The notes beneath the pieces are model-generated. The model did not search any database and was not told the DNA's origin. It saw only the letters and a list, made by a program, of their open reading frames with translations. A stretch of 41,479 nucleotides of DNA, from IMG/VR virus record IMGVR_UViG_3300032782_000018, positions 1-41,479 of that record; one strand, 5' to 3'. This document shows positions 22,527 through 29,702 of the stretch, piece by piece (position 1 is the stretch's first letter; every line of letters begins with the position of its first letter). This DNA is from a virus. The translations under genes were made by a program, and so were the position numbers.

Positions 22527-23572
22527 GGGCCGTACGGATCATCGGAGTTGACTTCGAAATAGACACTCGAATTCTCAGGGTTGCCTTGCTTCGCAATCGC
22601 CAGCGACTCCACGAGATTCTCCTGCAGGTCACTCGTCCAGGCGCAATCGAACATCGGGGCGATGTCCTTCGCATGCCCGAGCACGAGCGGCCGGAACCAC
22701 TCCTGGGGGTAGTCCGGGGCATCCCCCGGGTTCACCAGATCCTGCACCGGTGAGAGGTACACGCAGTGCAGGTACTTGGTCACGTCCTGCGCGCCCCCGA
22801 CATCCAGGTACAACTGCCCGTTGGGTGCCTGCGACTTGAATTGCGACTCGTACAGGACGGCGGTGGGATCGGCAATGTTGGTGGGCGCGGTCTTGGTCGG
22901 GAGCGCCTCGTACTCCTCCACCGTACGAAAGAGGCGCAGCGGGGTGTCGTTCGCGTAGATGTCGCGCAGCGTGACTGCCAGCATGACGAGCGGCCGGATG
23001 CCTTTGGTCGTGTAGTTCCACACGTTGGCATTCGCAAGCGCAGCCCCCGACAGACCCGGCGCCGAGATGGTCACGGTTCCCACCCCGATGTTGGCAACCC
23101 GTGTCCAGTAGATGTTGCTGCCCACCTGGATACCGATGTAGTCCTGCACGTTCAACTGACTGGTCGAGGCCACATTCAACACGGTCGCGCCCTGCGCCGC
23201 ATTCCCCGACAGCGTGGTCTGGCCGAAGGTTTTGGGATAGGCAAGACCGGTGGTGGAATCCACCCAGTTGTCCCCGCTTGCCCCTAAGTTGTAAAGATAG
23301 CGGGTATTGTCGAGGAAGAGATCCGCGCGCTTGCGTGTCCACACCTTCAAGCCCGGGGCAAAGTCCGTGTTGCCCATCCACTGCTTGACCATCATGTTGA
23401 GCTTCAACGCGCAGTCGCGGATCTCATCCGGCGTGGGGTACTCCTCCGGCTGCAGGGCGCCGATGTCCAGCATCGCCTGCCGGATGATCTGATCCCGGGT
23501 AACCGAGAAGGAGTAGGACCCGGAAGTGGCGGGCGTGAAGGCGCTCGAGAGATTGATATTGAGAGCGGTCAC
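22523..23572 (-). CDS. P22 gp4-like head-tail connector protein
   Basis: A 349-residue protein. Residues about 20-75 (SFSVTRDQIIRQAMLDIGALQPEEYPTPDEIRDCALKLNMMVKQWM) are the helical ring-forming domain of gp4/tail-tube-A-like connectors. The middle part is a beta-rich insertion. The C-terminal part resumes the connector fold. It is about twice the length of P22 gp4 (166). GTG 23570-23572, one base past the upstream stop, is chosen; the open frame beyond it is shadow. Confidence 0.8.
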   Translation of the reverse strand: MTALNINLSSAFTPATSGSYSFSVTRDQIIRQAMLDIGALQPEEYPTPDEIRDCALKLNMMVKQWMGNTDFAPGLKVWTRKRADLFLDNTRYLYNLGASGDNWVDSTTGLAYPKTFGQTTLSGNAAQGATVLNVASTSQLNVQDYIGIQVGSNIYWTRVANIGVGTVTISAPGLSGAALANANVWNYTTKGIRPLVMLAVTLRDIYANDTPLRLFRTVEEYEALPTKTAPTNIADPTAVLYESQFKSQAPNGQLYLDVGGAQDVTKYLHCVYLSPVQDLVNPGDAPDYPQEWFRPLVLGHAKDIAPMFDCAWTSDLQENLVESLAIAKQGNPENSSVYFEVNSDDPYGP

Positions 23573-23573
23573 A

Positions 23574-25256
23574 TCAGGCGACCTGGATGAGCGGGGAGAC
23601 GGTGCGGATCGCCGCGCGGATGAGCCCCCAGGCCGCCGCCCCGTCAATGTCGGCCTGGCACTGTGCGGTGCCATCCTGCGGATCCCCCTCCGCCCGGTAC
23701 TGCTTACAGAATTCCCAGCCGTAATGCATCTGGTGACAGGCCGGCGCCTCATTGTTGCCCCGGCCCGGGCAGACCGTGTGCGGGCTGAAGATCGCGAACG
23801 TGTTGATCCAGTCGCGCGTCAAGTTCTCGTGCGTACTGTGCGAGAGGAAGATGATCTTCGGCATGGGCAGGCACGAGGCCGCGTTCATGACGCCGGTCTC
23901 AGGCCCGATGAGGAGGTCCACGCGCTCCACGAGCGCCATGGTCTCGCGGATGGTGTACTTGCCCGCCCGGCAGTGCACACGCGGCTCCTTCTCCCAGCCG
24001 CCCTCCAGGATCGCCGAGTCCGCCCCACCCACCAGGACGATATGGGCTTTCTGGAATTCGACGAGGATGCTCGCGATCGTCTGATCGAGCCCGCCCCAGG
24101 TCTTATGCACCGAGGAGCCGTTGAGTGACCAGAGGATGAGCGGCTCGCCTCCCAGTCGCTGCCGCTCTTGCGTCGCCCAGCGCTGCTCGGCGTCGGTGGC
24201 AAAGAAGCGTACCCGCGGCACGTGTGGGACGCCCGCGATGGCATGTTGCATCTCCACATAGTTGTGGTTCATGTAGCGATGCCGCGCGGGGGCAGACCAC
24301 AGATGGGGGGTACGCCCGGGCACGGAGAGTAGCGTGCATTCCACACTCTCCGACAGATTCACCCATTTGTTGTACTTGCGACTCTCGTGCCTCCAGAAGT
24401 CGGCGAGCAGATGGTTCGGGACCTGATCCTTGTCCTGCAGGTAGATCACATCGACGTGCGGGTCGTTCAGGATCACCTCGTGGCCCGGCGCGGAGGTGTA
24501 GAGCGTGGTGTGATAGCCCTGCTCAGACAGGCCTGCCAGGACCGAGGACACCTGGAGCAGATCCCCGTAAGCGCCATAGCGGACCAGGCCGCAGGTCTTG
24601 CGGGCGAGCCGGGCGCGCTGCTTCTCCGCGTAGCTGAAGCGCCGGCCACTGCCTGATCGCTCGAACACAAAGAACAGCGAGTATTCGTTGTCGTGGTTGC
24701 GCTTCTGGAAGTCGACCAGGTCCCAGCTGTGGCCGGTCTTCGTCATCAGCTGCACGATGGTGTCGTAGTTGCAGTTGAAGCAGTGATCCGGGTTCGCGCC
24801 CTCCTCGCCCACCTTCGGGTACTCCTCCTCATCCGGGACGTACAGGATCAGGTAACCGCCCTTCTTCAACACCCGCATCCACTCGCGCAGCGCCTCCTCC
24901 GCCGTGTGCCTCTCCATCATCATCTTCTCCGCCATCGCCCGCGCGATCGGGTTCGGCCACTTGCGCGGGTCATCGAAAGTCAGCGGGAAGTGCTCGAGCA
25001 GATGGGAGGCAAACACGAAGTCCATGCTGCCGGAGGCAAACATGGGGAGCTCGGCTGCGGTCTGGACACGCACATCCGGATTGATCGGGTGACCAAAGAG
25101 CACGCCATCCTTGCCGTTGTCGACGCCGATGAAGTGCGGGAAGGTCTTGGCGAGGCCGCACCCGAGATCCAAGCCCTGCCCGCGCGTCCACCGCACGATC
25201 TCCCACTTGATCTTCCCCGACTCATTGCCTTGCGGCGCGTTGATGTCCCAGACCAT
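23574..25256 (-). CDS. SAM methyltransferase fused to GT9-like glycosyltransferase
   Basis: A 560-residue two-domain enzyme. Residues about 15-200 are a class I methyltransferase: GLDLGCG (28-34), acidic GVD (44-46), MDFVFASHLLEHF (78-90) and KKGGYLILYVPD (131-142). Residues about 221-500 resemble glycosyltransferase family 9 (heptosyltransferase/ADP-heptose type): VRYGAYGDLLQVSSVLAGL (225-243), LILWSLNGSSVHKTW (373-387), and the donor-site loop LLIGPETGVMNAASCLPMPKIIFLS (448-472). A Cys-rich end follows. Both activities on one chain suggest a methylated sugar or glycan product. It sits between virion genes, one base from the gp4-like gene. Confidence 0.85.
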   Translation of the reverse strand: MVWDINAPQGNESGKIKWEIVRWTRGQGLDLGCGLAKTFPHFIGVDNGKDGVLFGHPINPDVRVQTAAELPMFASGSMDFVFASHLLEHFPLTFDDPRKWPNPIARAMAEKMMMERHTAEEALREWMRVLKKGGYLILYVPDEEEYPKVGEEGANPDHCFNCNYDTIVQLMTKTGHSWDLVDFQKRNHDNEYSLFFVFERSGSGRRFSYAEKQRARLARKTCGLVRYGAYGDLLQVSSVLAGLSEQGYHTTLYTSAPGHEVILNDPHVDVIYLQDKDQVPNHLLADFWRHESRKYNKWVNLSESVECTLLSVPGRTPHLWSAPARHRYMNHNYVEMQHAIAGVPHVPRVRFFATDAEQRWATQERQRLGGEPLILWSLNGSSVHKTWGGLDQTIASILVEFQKAHIVLVGGADSAILEGGWEKEPRVHCRAGKYTIRETMALVERVDLLIGPETGVMNAASCLPMPKIIFLSHSTHENLTRDWINTFAIFSPHTVCPGRGNNEAPACHQMHYGWEFCKQYRAEGDPQDGTAQCQADIDGAAAWGLIRAAIRTVSPLIQVA

Positions 25257-25274
25257 GGCTACCTCCTCACACGT

Positions 25275-25802
25275 TCAGAACCGTAGATAGGTTTTCTCCG
25301 CGTGGAAGGCATATGCCCGGTCAGACGCGGTCAGGAACTCTCGCACGGCTTCAGCCGCGCCGGGAAGACAGTCCGCATCGTCACACCAGATGATGCCGCC
25401 AGGCACCATGCGCGGGGCGAGATAGGCGAGTGACTCGCGATAGCTCTGGTACTGATCACAGTCGAGGTGCGCAAAGGCGATCGGCTCCATGGGGATCGCG
25501 GATTGCGGGAAGATACCGGGGATGACCCGTGCGCCAGGGCACAACGACCGCACGCGCTCAAGGCTCGTATCGGCAAAGTCACCCACCTGGTGGGAGTCGA
25601 GCTTGCCGCGGTAGGGAATGCCCTGGAAGGTGTCGTACAGGTAGACCGGGCGCAGCTGCGCCAACCCTGCCTGGGTGAGAAGGACGGCCGAGCCGCCCTG
25701 GTACACCCCCACCTCGAGGAAACAACCGGCCGGAGTCGCTTTCGCCTTGGCGATCATGGCCTCGAGGTGATGAGGCGCGATCAGGCTAAGCGGCCCGGCC
25801 AC
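25275..25802 (-). CDS. TylF/MycF-like SAM-dependent methyltransferase
   Basis: A 175-residue protein with the sugar O-methyltransferase plan: SAM motif FLEVGVYQGGSAVLL (28-42), YDTFQGIP (56-63), metal-binding acidic motif HLDCDQYQSYRES (112-124) and GGIIWCDDAD (135-144). Shorter than TylF (about 250), lacking N-terminal parts. GTG 25802 has GAGGAG upstream. TylF-type enzymes methylate sugar hydroxyls. Next to the MT-GT9 fusion, a sugar substrate made or transferred by that enzyme is likely. Confidence 0.85.
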   Translation of the reverse strand: MAGPLSLIAPHHLEAMIAKAKATPAGCFLEVGVYQGGSAVLLTQAGLAQLRPVYLYDTFQGIPYRGKLDSHQVGDFADTSLERVRSLCPGARVIPGIFPQSAIPMEPIAFAHLDCDQYQSYRESLAYLAPRMVPGGIIWCDDADCLPGAAEAVREFLTASDRAYAFHAEKTYLRF

Positions 25803-25814
25803 GAAGACGCTCCT

Positions 25815-26342
25815 CTAGCGTTTGGGAATAGGATCCCTGAAGCCATCGAGAGCGTCCAGCGCCGACTGATTCGGGCGCGGTCGCACATAGCCAATCAGTC
25901 TCGGATTGAACGCCCGAGGCGAGCCGCGATGCTTCTCGGTGGCGAGGTAACGCCGGTCGTGCCCGAACTGGTGACCGTCCTGGACATAGCCGACCTTGCT
26001 GTCACCGGTCACCAGGCCATGCGGCAGATCCGGATCAAAGACCGGAACGTCGGGGTCGACTGCGGCGCGGGGCGCTTCCTCCTCAGACGGCGGCGGTGGC
26101 AGATCCCGCGGGACCGCATTGGCGCGCATCAGGGCGGCTACCTGAACCGTCAGCTGTCGCAGTTCCTCTTGCAGATCGAGCACCCGGCGCTCAGCCGCCT
26201 CGGCGCGTCCTTCCGCCTCGACCGCTCGTTCCTCCAGCTCGCCCGTCGTATCGGTCGTGCTCGGTGCTCTGCTCGCCTCGAGCGCCTCCAGCTGCTCGCT
26301 ATTGGTGGGCTCTGAGGGACTAGTACTTTTTGCGCGCGCCAT
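25815..26342 (-). CDS. Putative minor virion protein with coiled coil
   Basis: A 175-residue protein from ATG 26342 (GGAG upstream). Ser/Thr-rich start, an acidic coiled coil at residues about 35-75 (ERAVEAEGRAEAAERRVLDLQEELRQLTVQVAAL), then a Pro/Asp-rich part and a C-terminal region (GHQFGHDRRYLATEKHRGSPRAFNPRLIGYV). No recognised family. Location between decoration-like and modification genes suggests a structural role. Confidence 0.65.
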   Translation of the reverse strand: MARAKSTSPSEPTNSEQLEALEASRAPSTTDTTGELEERAVEAEGRAEAAERRVLDLQEELRQLTVQVAALMRANAVPRDLPPPPSEEEAPRAAVDPDVPVFDPDLPHGLVTGDSKVGYVQDGHQFGHDRRYLATEKHRGSPRAFNPRLIGYVRPRPNQSALDALDGFRDPIPKR

Positions 26343-26382
26343 CGTCTGATCTCCGGGAGGGGATGAAAGTGAGTCGGTCGAC

Positions 26383-26739
26383 TCAGTCCCAGAGCGCATT
26401 GCCCACCCCGGTCCCGGTCACGACCACGAGACTACCGCGATAGCGTACCCCTAAGGCCGCAGGGCCGGGCGTGAAGACACCTCCGACCGCGGTCGCCGTA
26501 CCCGACACCAGCGTATTGGTCGTCGTCACCGTTCCGGTACCTGTCACCTGGGTGATGATGTCGTATACGTTGACGGTGTAGGACGTGCCGGTGCCCAGAC
26601 TCAAAACACTGAAACCGTAGAAAGCCCCCGGTGCCTGAGCCGGCGGATTGCCATCGGCCCTGCCCGGGCTCACCGTCGTCGTGCCGGCGGTGGAGATCGA
26701 GGTGTACTGACAGTTGCCCTGGGAGATCTGGATCGGCAC
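26383..26739 (-). CDS. Small beta-rich virion protein candidate
   Basis: A 118-residue protein, very rich in Gly, Thr and Val (TSYTVNVYDIITQVTGTGTVTTTNTLVSGTATAVGG), with composition like the two decoration candidates at 27427-28539. GTG start 26739 overlaps the previous TAG by one base. Likely a minor capsid or tail component. No catalytic motif seen. Confidence 0.65.
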   Translation of the reverse strand: MPIQISQGNCQYTSISTAGTTTVSPGRADGNPPAQAPGAFYGFSVLSLGTGTSYTVNVYDIITQVTGTGTVTTTNTLVSGTATAVGGVFTPGPAALGVRYRGSLVVVTGTGVGNALWD

Positions 26740-27161
26740 TAGAGTCGGTCCAGATAGTTGTTGCGCTCGACGAAGCCTTCCACGCCCTCCACCTCCACGG
26801 TGTCATAGAAGGCATCGTTGTGCTCGCGCGTGTACATGTCCTCGGTCGGGCTCATCGGCTTGTGACTGTAGCCCTGACGGATGGAGGTGGCATCGACATC
26901 GTGGGTGGCCTGACTACCGGTCCCCATCTCGCCCGCCTCCCCCGGGGTGCGGGTGTCGGCCACCTCCTGGTCGGAGATGTTCGTACCCGGGGGCAGACAG
27001 GTGTAGCCCTCCCGACCCTGGTAGCGCCCCGATCCCGTGTTGCGCGTGGTCAGTCCATGCTTGGTGCGCGCGGACGCATCCGAGGCCCAGCCACTGTCCT
27101 CAACCCCTTCAGGTTGCTTGCCGGCCCGGACCTCGAATTTCTCCTGGACGATGCGGCTCAT
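26739..27161 (-). CDS. Hypothetical structural-module protein, paralogue motif LPPGTNIxDQ
   Basis: A 140-residue hydrophilic protein with low predicted order. Residues about 56-70 (LPPGTNISDQEVADTRTPGE) are nearly repeated in the neighbouring gene at 27168-27416, showing the two share an ancestral segment. The C-terminus is acidic. Role unknown; probably a head- or tail-associated small protein. Confidence 0.65.
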   Translation of the reverse strand: MSRIVQEKFEVRAGKQPEGVEDSGWASDASARTKHGLTTRNTGSGRYQGREGYTCLPPGTNISDQEVADTRTPGEAGEMGTGSQATHDVDATSIRQGYSHKPMSPTEDMYTREHNDAFYDTVEVEGVEGFVERNNYLDRL

Positions 27162-27167
27162 GAGGCA

Positions 27168-27416
27168 TCAGAACCCGCCGTCGCCGGGGTAGGACTGACC
27201 GCCCGTCCAGGACTTCATGGGCTGCTCGCGGATGTCGGCGACTGCCTGATCCTCGATGTTCGTGCCGGGCGGCAGCGCGTTGAACATCGCGCGCTCCCCG
27301 GACGGAGTGCCCTTCTTGTCCAAGTACCCGCTGTCTTTGATGCCATCCCGGTCGAGCGTCTCGCCTCCGGAAGAGGGCAGGGTACCGACATCAGGCAGAG
27401 AAGATTCACGTGCCAT
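27168..27416 (-). CDS. Small hypothetical protein, paralogue of the next gene's segment
   Basis: An 82-residue hydrophilic protein. LPPGTNIEDQAVADIRE (residues 48-64) matches the motif of the 26739-27161 protein, and both begin with short charged, Gly-rich regions (DSGYLDKKG versus DSGWASDAS). Partial tandem duplication followed by divergence is the simplest reading. Function unknown. Confidence 0.65.
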   Translation of the reverse strand: MARESSLPDVGTLPSSGGETLDRDGIKDSGYLDKKGTPSGERAMFNALPPGTNIEDQAVADIREQPMKSWTGGQSYPGDGGF

Positions 27417-27426
27417 CGAAACGCTC

Positions 27427-27921
27427 CTATTGAGTAAGGCCTGCGCCGACCTGGATCTGATAGTCGATCGTGCAGGCCGTCACCGCCGTCGCATCCGTCC
27501 CGGACACACAATACACGAGCGCGCCTTGCGGTACGGGGATGCCCCCGTAGCCTGAGGTGCCGCTATTGGTGTTGAGCACGAACTGATTCGCCCCGCCGAT
27601 CGCCGCCGTGGCCAGCCCCTGCCCGCCGGCCAGGTAGGGCCCATAGGTGGTCGTCGCGAGAGAAACCGCCGTGCCCGTCGTGTTCGTATTCACGATCGTG
27701 ATCACGGAGATCTGCTGACCGCTCGCCGTCGCCGTGCCCCCGGTGGTGTAGGTCGAGGTGCCGAGCGTCTGCAGATAGGTCGTGAGGGAGAACAGCTGCA
27801 GGGCTGCGAAGGCGACGAACTTGGAGGTCTGGCCGCCGCTGCCGGCGGTGACAGACCCGAGGTTCGCGTCCTGCCGGCTCAGGTAGGACGGATCCGTCTG
27901 GTTTTTGACTGCCTGCGACAT
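27427..27921 (-). CDS. Candidate head decoration protein, paralogue A
   Basis: A 164-residue Gly/Thr/Ser/Ala-rich beta protein. The core (TSKFVAFAALQLF... GTSTYTTGGTATASGQQISVITIVNTNTTGTAVSLATTTYGPY) is shared with the next protein, at 27928-28539. Position just after the capsid gene fits a decoration or capsid-stabilising protein. No enzymatic motif seen. Confidence 0.65.
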   Translation of the reverse strand: MSQAVKNQTDPSYLSRQDANLGSVTAGSGGQTSKFVAFAALQLFSLTTYLQTLGTSTYTTGGTATASGQQISVITIVNTNTTGTAVSLATTTYGPYLAGGQGLATAAIGGANQFVLNTNSGTSGYGGIPVPQGALVYCVSGTDATAVTACTIDYQIQVGAGLTQ

Positions 27922-27927
27922 GCGCGC

Positions 27928-28539
27928 TTACCTGAGGATATTGCCGTTCACAGGCTGGATGGAGACCTGCAGGATCGGGATGATCACCGCGGTCGCATCC
28001 GTCCCCATGACGAACGTGATCGAGTCGCCCTCGTTCATCGGCAGGCCACCGAAGCCGATGCCTGGAGCGCCCGGCGGGCCCTGGTTGCTGGCCGTGAAGG
28101 TCTGCGTCCCCCAGGCCTGGGTGGTGTTCGTGCCGCCCAGGGTATTGAGCGCATACGGTCCCTGGTAGCCGCCTGCGATGCCGCCTGAGGTGCCGCCCAC
28201 CGAGACGTTCGAGCCGGCAGTCGAGGTACCCCCGATGGTGAAGGGTCCGACCGTGTTCGTGGCCAGGGAGACCGCGGTGCCGGTCGTATTGGTGTTCGAC
28301 ACGTAGAGTGCCGACATCTGGGTGGCCGGGTTGGTAGCGGTGCCGGCGACCGTGTAGGTCGAGGTGCCCGCTGTGACCGTGGCGAACGTCACGCCCCATA
28401 CGACCATCTTGGTCCAGGCGACGAACTTGCCGCTCGTGGAGCCTGAGCCGGCCGAATTCTGCGCCAGCTGCACGCCGATGCGCGCGAGCACCGCAGGCGC
28501 ATCGTATCCCACCTGACCGACAGCATTGTTCTGAGACAC
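27928..28539 (-). CDS. Candidate head decoration protein, paralogue B
   Basis: A 203-residue protein homologous to the gene that follows it. Shared features are SGKFVAWTKMVVW, GTSTYTVAGTATNPATQMSALYVSNTNTTGTAVSLATNTVGPF and a terminal VMGTDATAV segment. It is longer by a Gly-rich insertion with a collagen-like GPPGAPG. First gene after the capsid gene and its downstream hairpins; GTG start at 28537-28539. Confidence 0.65.
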   Translation of the reverse strand: MSQNNAVGQVGYDAPAVLARIGVQLAQNSAGSGSTSGKFVAWTKMVVWGVTFATVTAGTSTYTVAGTATNPATQMSALYVSNTNTTGTAVSLATNTVGPFTIGGTSTAGSNVSVGGTSGGIAGGYQGPYALNTLGGTNTTQAWGTQTFTASNQGPPGAPGIGFGGLPMNEGDSITFVMGTDATAVIIPILQVSIQPVNGNILR

Positions 28540-28577
28540 GTTCTACTCCGACGCGGGCCCTCGCAGACGATTTAAGA

Positions 28578-28611
28578 ATCCGGGGGAGAGCGGCCCTCGA
28601 GGAACCCGGAT
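28578..28611 (-). terminator. Hairpin after the capsid gene, possible attenuating terminator
   Basis: ATCCGGG (28578-28584) pairs with CCCGGAT (28605-28611). On the coding strand the stem is followed by TTCTTAAATC, a weak T-rich tail. It could lower transcription after the highly expressed capsid gene, or stabilise the capsid mRNA 3' end. Confidence 0.4.
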
Positions 28612-28624
28612 GTTCACTGTCATG

Positions 28625-28658
28625 GCGTAAGTACGCCGTACTTACCCCGTACTTACGC
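28625..28658 (-). repeat. Three-copy GTAAGTAC repeat overlapping the capsid stop codon
   Basis: GCGTAAGTAC (28625-28634) and GTACTTACGC (28649-28658) are exact 10-base inverted arms. Between them lies another GTACTTAC (28638-28645). On the capsid coding strand this gives two direct copies of GTAAGTAC and one inverted copy, so two alternative hairpins are possible. The capsid TAA is inside the first copy. Confidence 0.75.
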
Positions 28659-29642
28659 TGCGCTGTCCCACTTCACGATGCGGGCATTGATGGCGAGGGT
28701 GTGCACGATGCCGAACCCACCGACGTAGTACCAGGCGATGCCCTTGCTGCGACCGTAGTCGCCCGGGATCTTGCCGCGCATCTCCTCAGGACACGTGATC
28801 GCCTCGGCGACGGTGTCATTTCCGAAAAAGAACATCCAATCGCTCTGTCCGTTGGTCCACTGCACCATGTCACCGCCGGTCGCGGTGGCGATGCCGGTCG
28901 AGCCGTTGCCCTTGGCCAGATTCGTCTGTTCTACGTACCTGCAATTCTCGTAGCGGCCGATTTCTGCGTTCATAATCAAGCCCATACCCGTATCGGAATA
29001 CTGGTGTATCCCTTCCAGGTTGTTCTTGAAGCCGCGCAGCGTGGACGGCCAGGAGAGGTTGTAGTAGTCGTCGGCGATGTACGCGGGGATGTTCCGCTCC
29101 TTCATCGCATCGACGATGGCTTTCGCGTGCGCGTTCGAGTACGCGACGTTGTTCGTGCCGGTCACCGTGCCGTTGGTGTAGAGGGTGATGGCCACCGCGG
29201 AGGAGCCGCCGGTCGGGATCACCCGCAGCAGAGTCTGGTTGAACTGGCCCCAGGTCAGACGGTCGAGCGTCTTGACGGTGTCGTTCTTCAGGCCCTTCTT
29301 GATGATGTCCTCAACCGGGTACTTGGACAGATTGTCCAGGAAGCCCGAATACGGGATTGAGTTGCCGGCCTCCGTGATCGTGAGGGTCCCTTGGGTGATC
29401 GTTAAATTGGTCTCAGGCATCGTGTTGGTCTCGATGAGTACCTGACCCACCTGAGCCACATCTGAGACCACGTCCCACGTGAACGTGTTGCCCTTGCGCT
29501 TGCCCTGCTGCGCCGAGTCGTGAACGTCGGCGAACTGCCTGAACTTGGTCAGCGGCTGCACCGTCATGCGCAGCACGTTGGACAACTGCCGGGAGTAGAG
29601 AAAGCCGCCCAGTGTATTGACGGCCCAGACTTGACCTGCCAC
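28653..29642 (-). CDS. Major capsid protein
   Basis: A 329-residue HK97-fold candidate directly after the scaffold gene. It starts AGQVWAVNTLGGFLYSRQLS, then has an N-arm, P-domain-like and A-domain-like segments, and a conserved C-terminal MRGKIPGDYGRSKGIAWYYVGGFG. Length fits podovirus coat proteins of the BPP-1 type (about 330). GTG 29640-29642 is chosen, with a GGGGG site upstream; TTG at 29654 adds four residues. Flanked on both sides by inverted repeats, suggesting special mRNA control of a highly expressed gene. Confidence 0.85.
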   Translation of the reverse strand: MAGQVWAVNTLGGFLYSRQLSNVLRMTVQPLTKFRQFADVHDSAQQGKRKGNTFTWDVVSDVAQVGQVLIETNTMPETNLTITQGTLTITEAGNSIPYSGFLDNLSKYPVEDIIKKGLKNDTVKTLDRLTWGQFNQTLLRVIPTGGSSAVAITLYTNGTVTGTNNVAYSNAHAKAIVDAMKERNIPAYIADDYYNLSWPSTLRGFKNNLEGIHQYSDTGMGLIMNAEIGRYENCRYVEQTNLAKGNGSTGIATATGGDMVQWTNGQSDWMFFFGNDTVAEAITCPEEMRGKIPGDYGRSKGIAWYYVGGFGIVHTLAINARIVKWDSAA

Positions 29643-29656
29643 GCAAACCCCCAAGG

Positions 29657-29700
29657 TCGGGAGCGTGCGCGGCTTGAAAGGTGCGCTAAAGAGCTCCCGA
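29657..29700 (-). promoter_or_regulatory. Large hairpin in the capsid gene leader
   Basis: TCGGGAGC (29657-29664) and GCTCCCGA (29693-29700) pair perfectly, and internal GCGC blocks can extend the stem. It fills the 60-base gap between scaffold stop and capsid start, so it is in the scaffold-capsid mRNA. It may act as an RNase processing site, an mRNA stabiliser or a translation control for the capsid gene. Confidence 0.5.
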
Positions 29701-29702
29701 GA

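Noticed and set aside
26739-28539. Tail assembly chaperone frameshift (gpG/gpGT type)
   Set aside because: There is no tape-measure gene or slippery heptamer context. The virion genes are of podovirus type.
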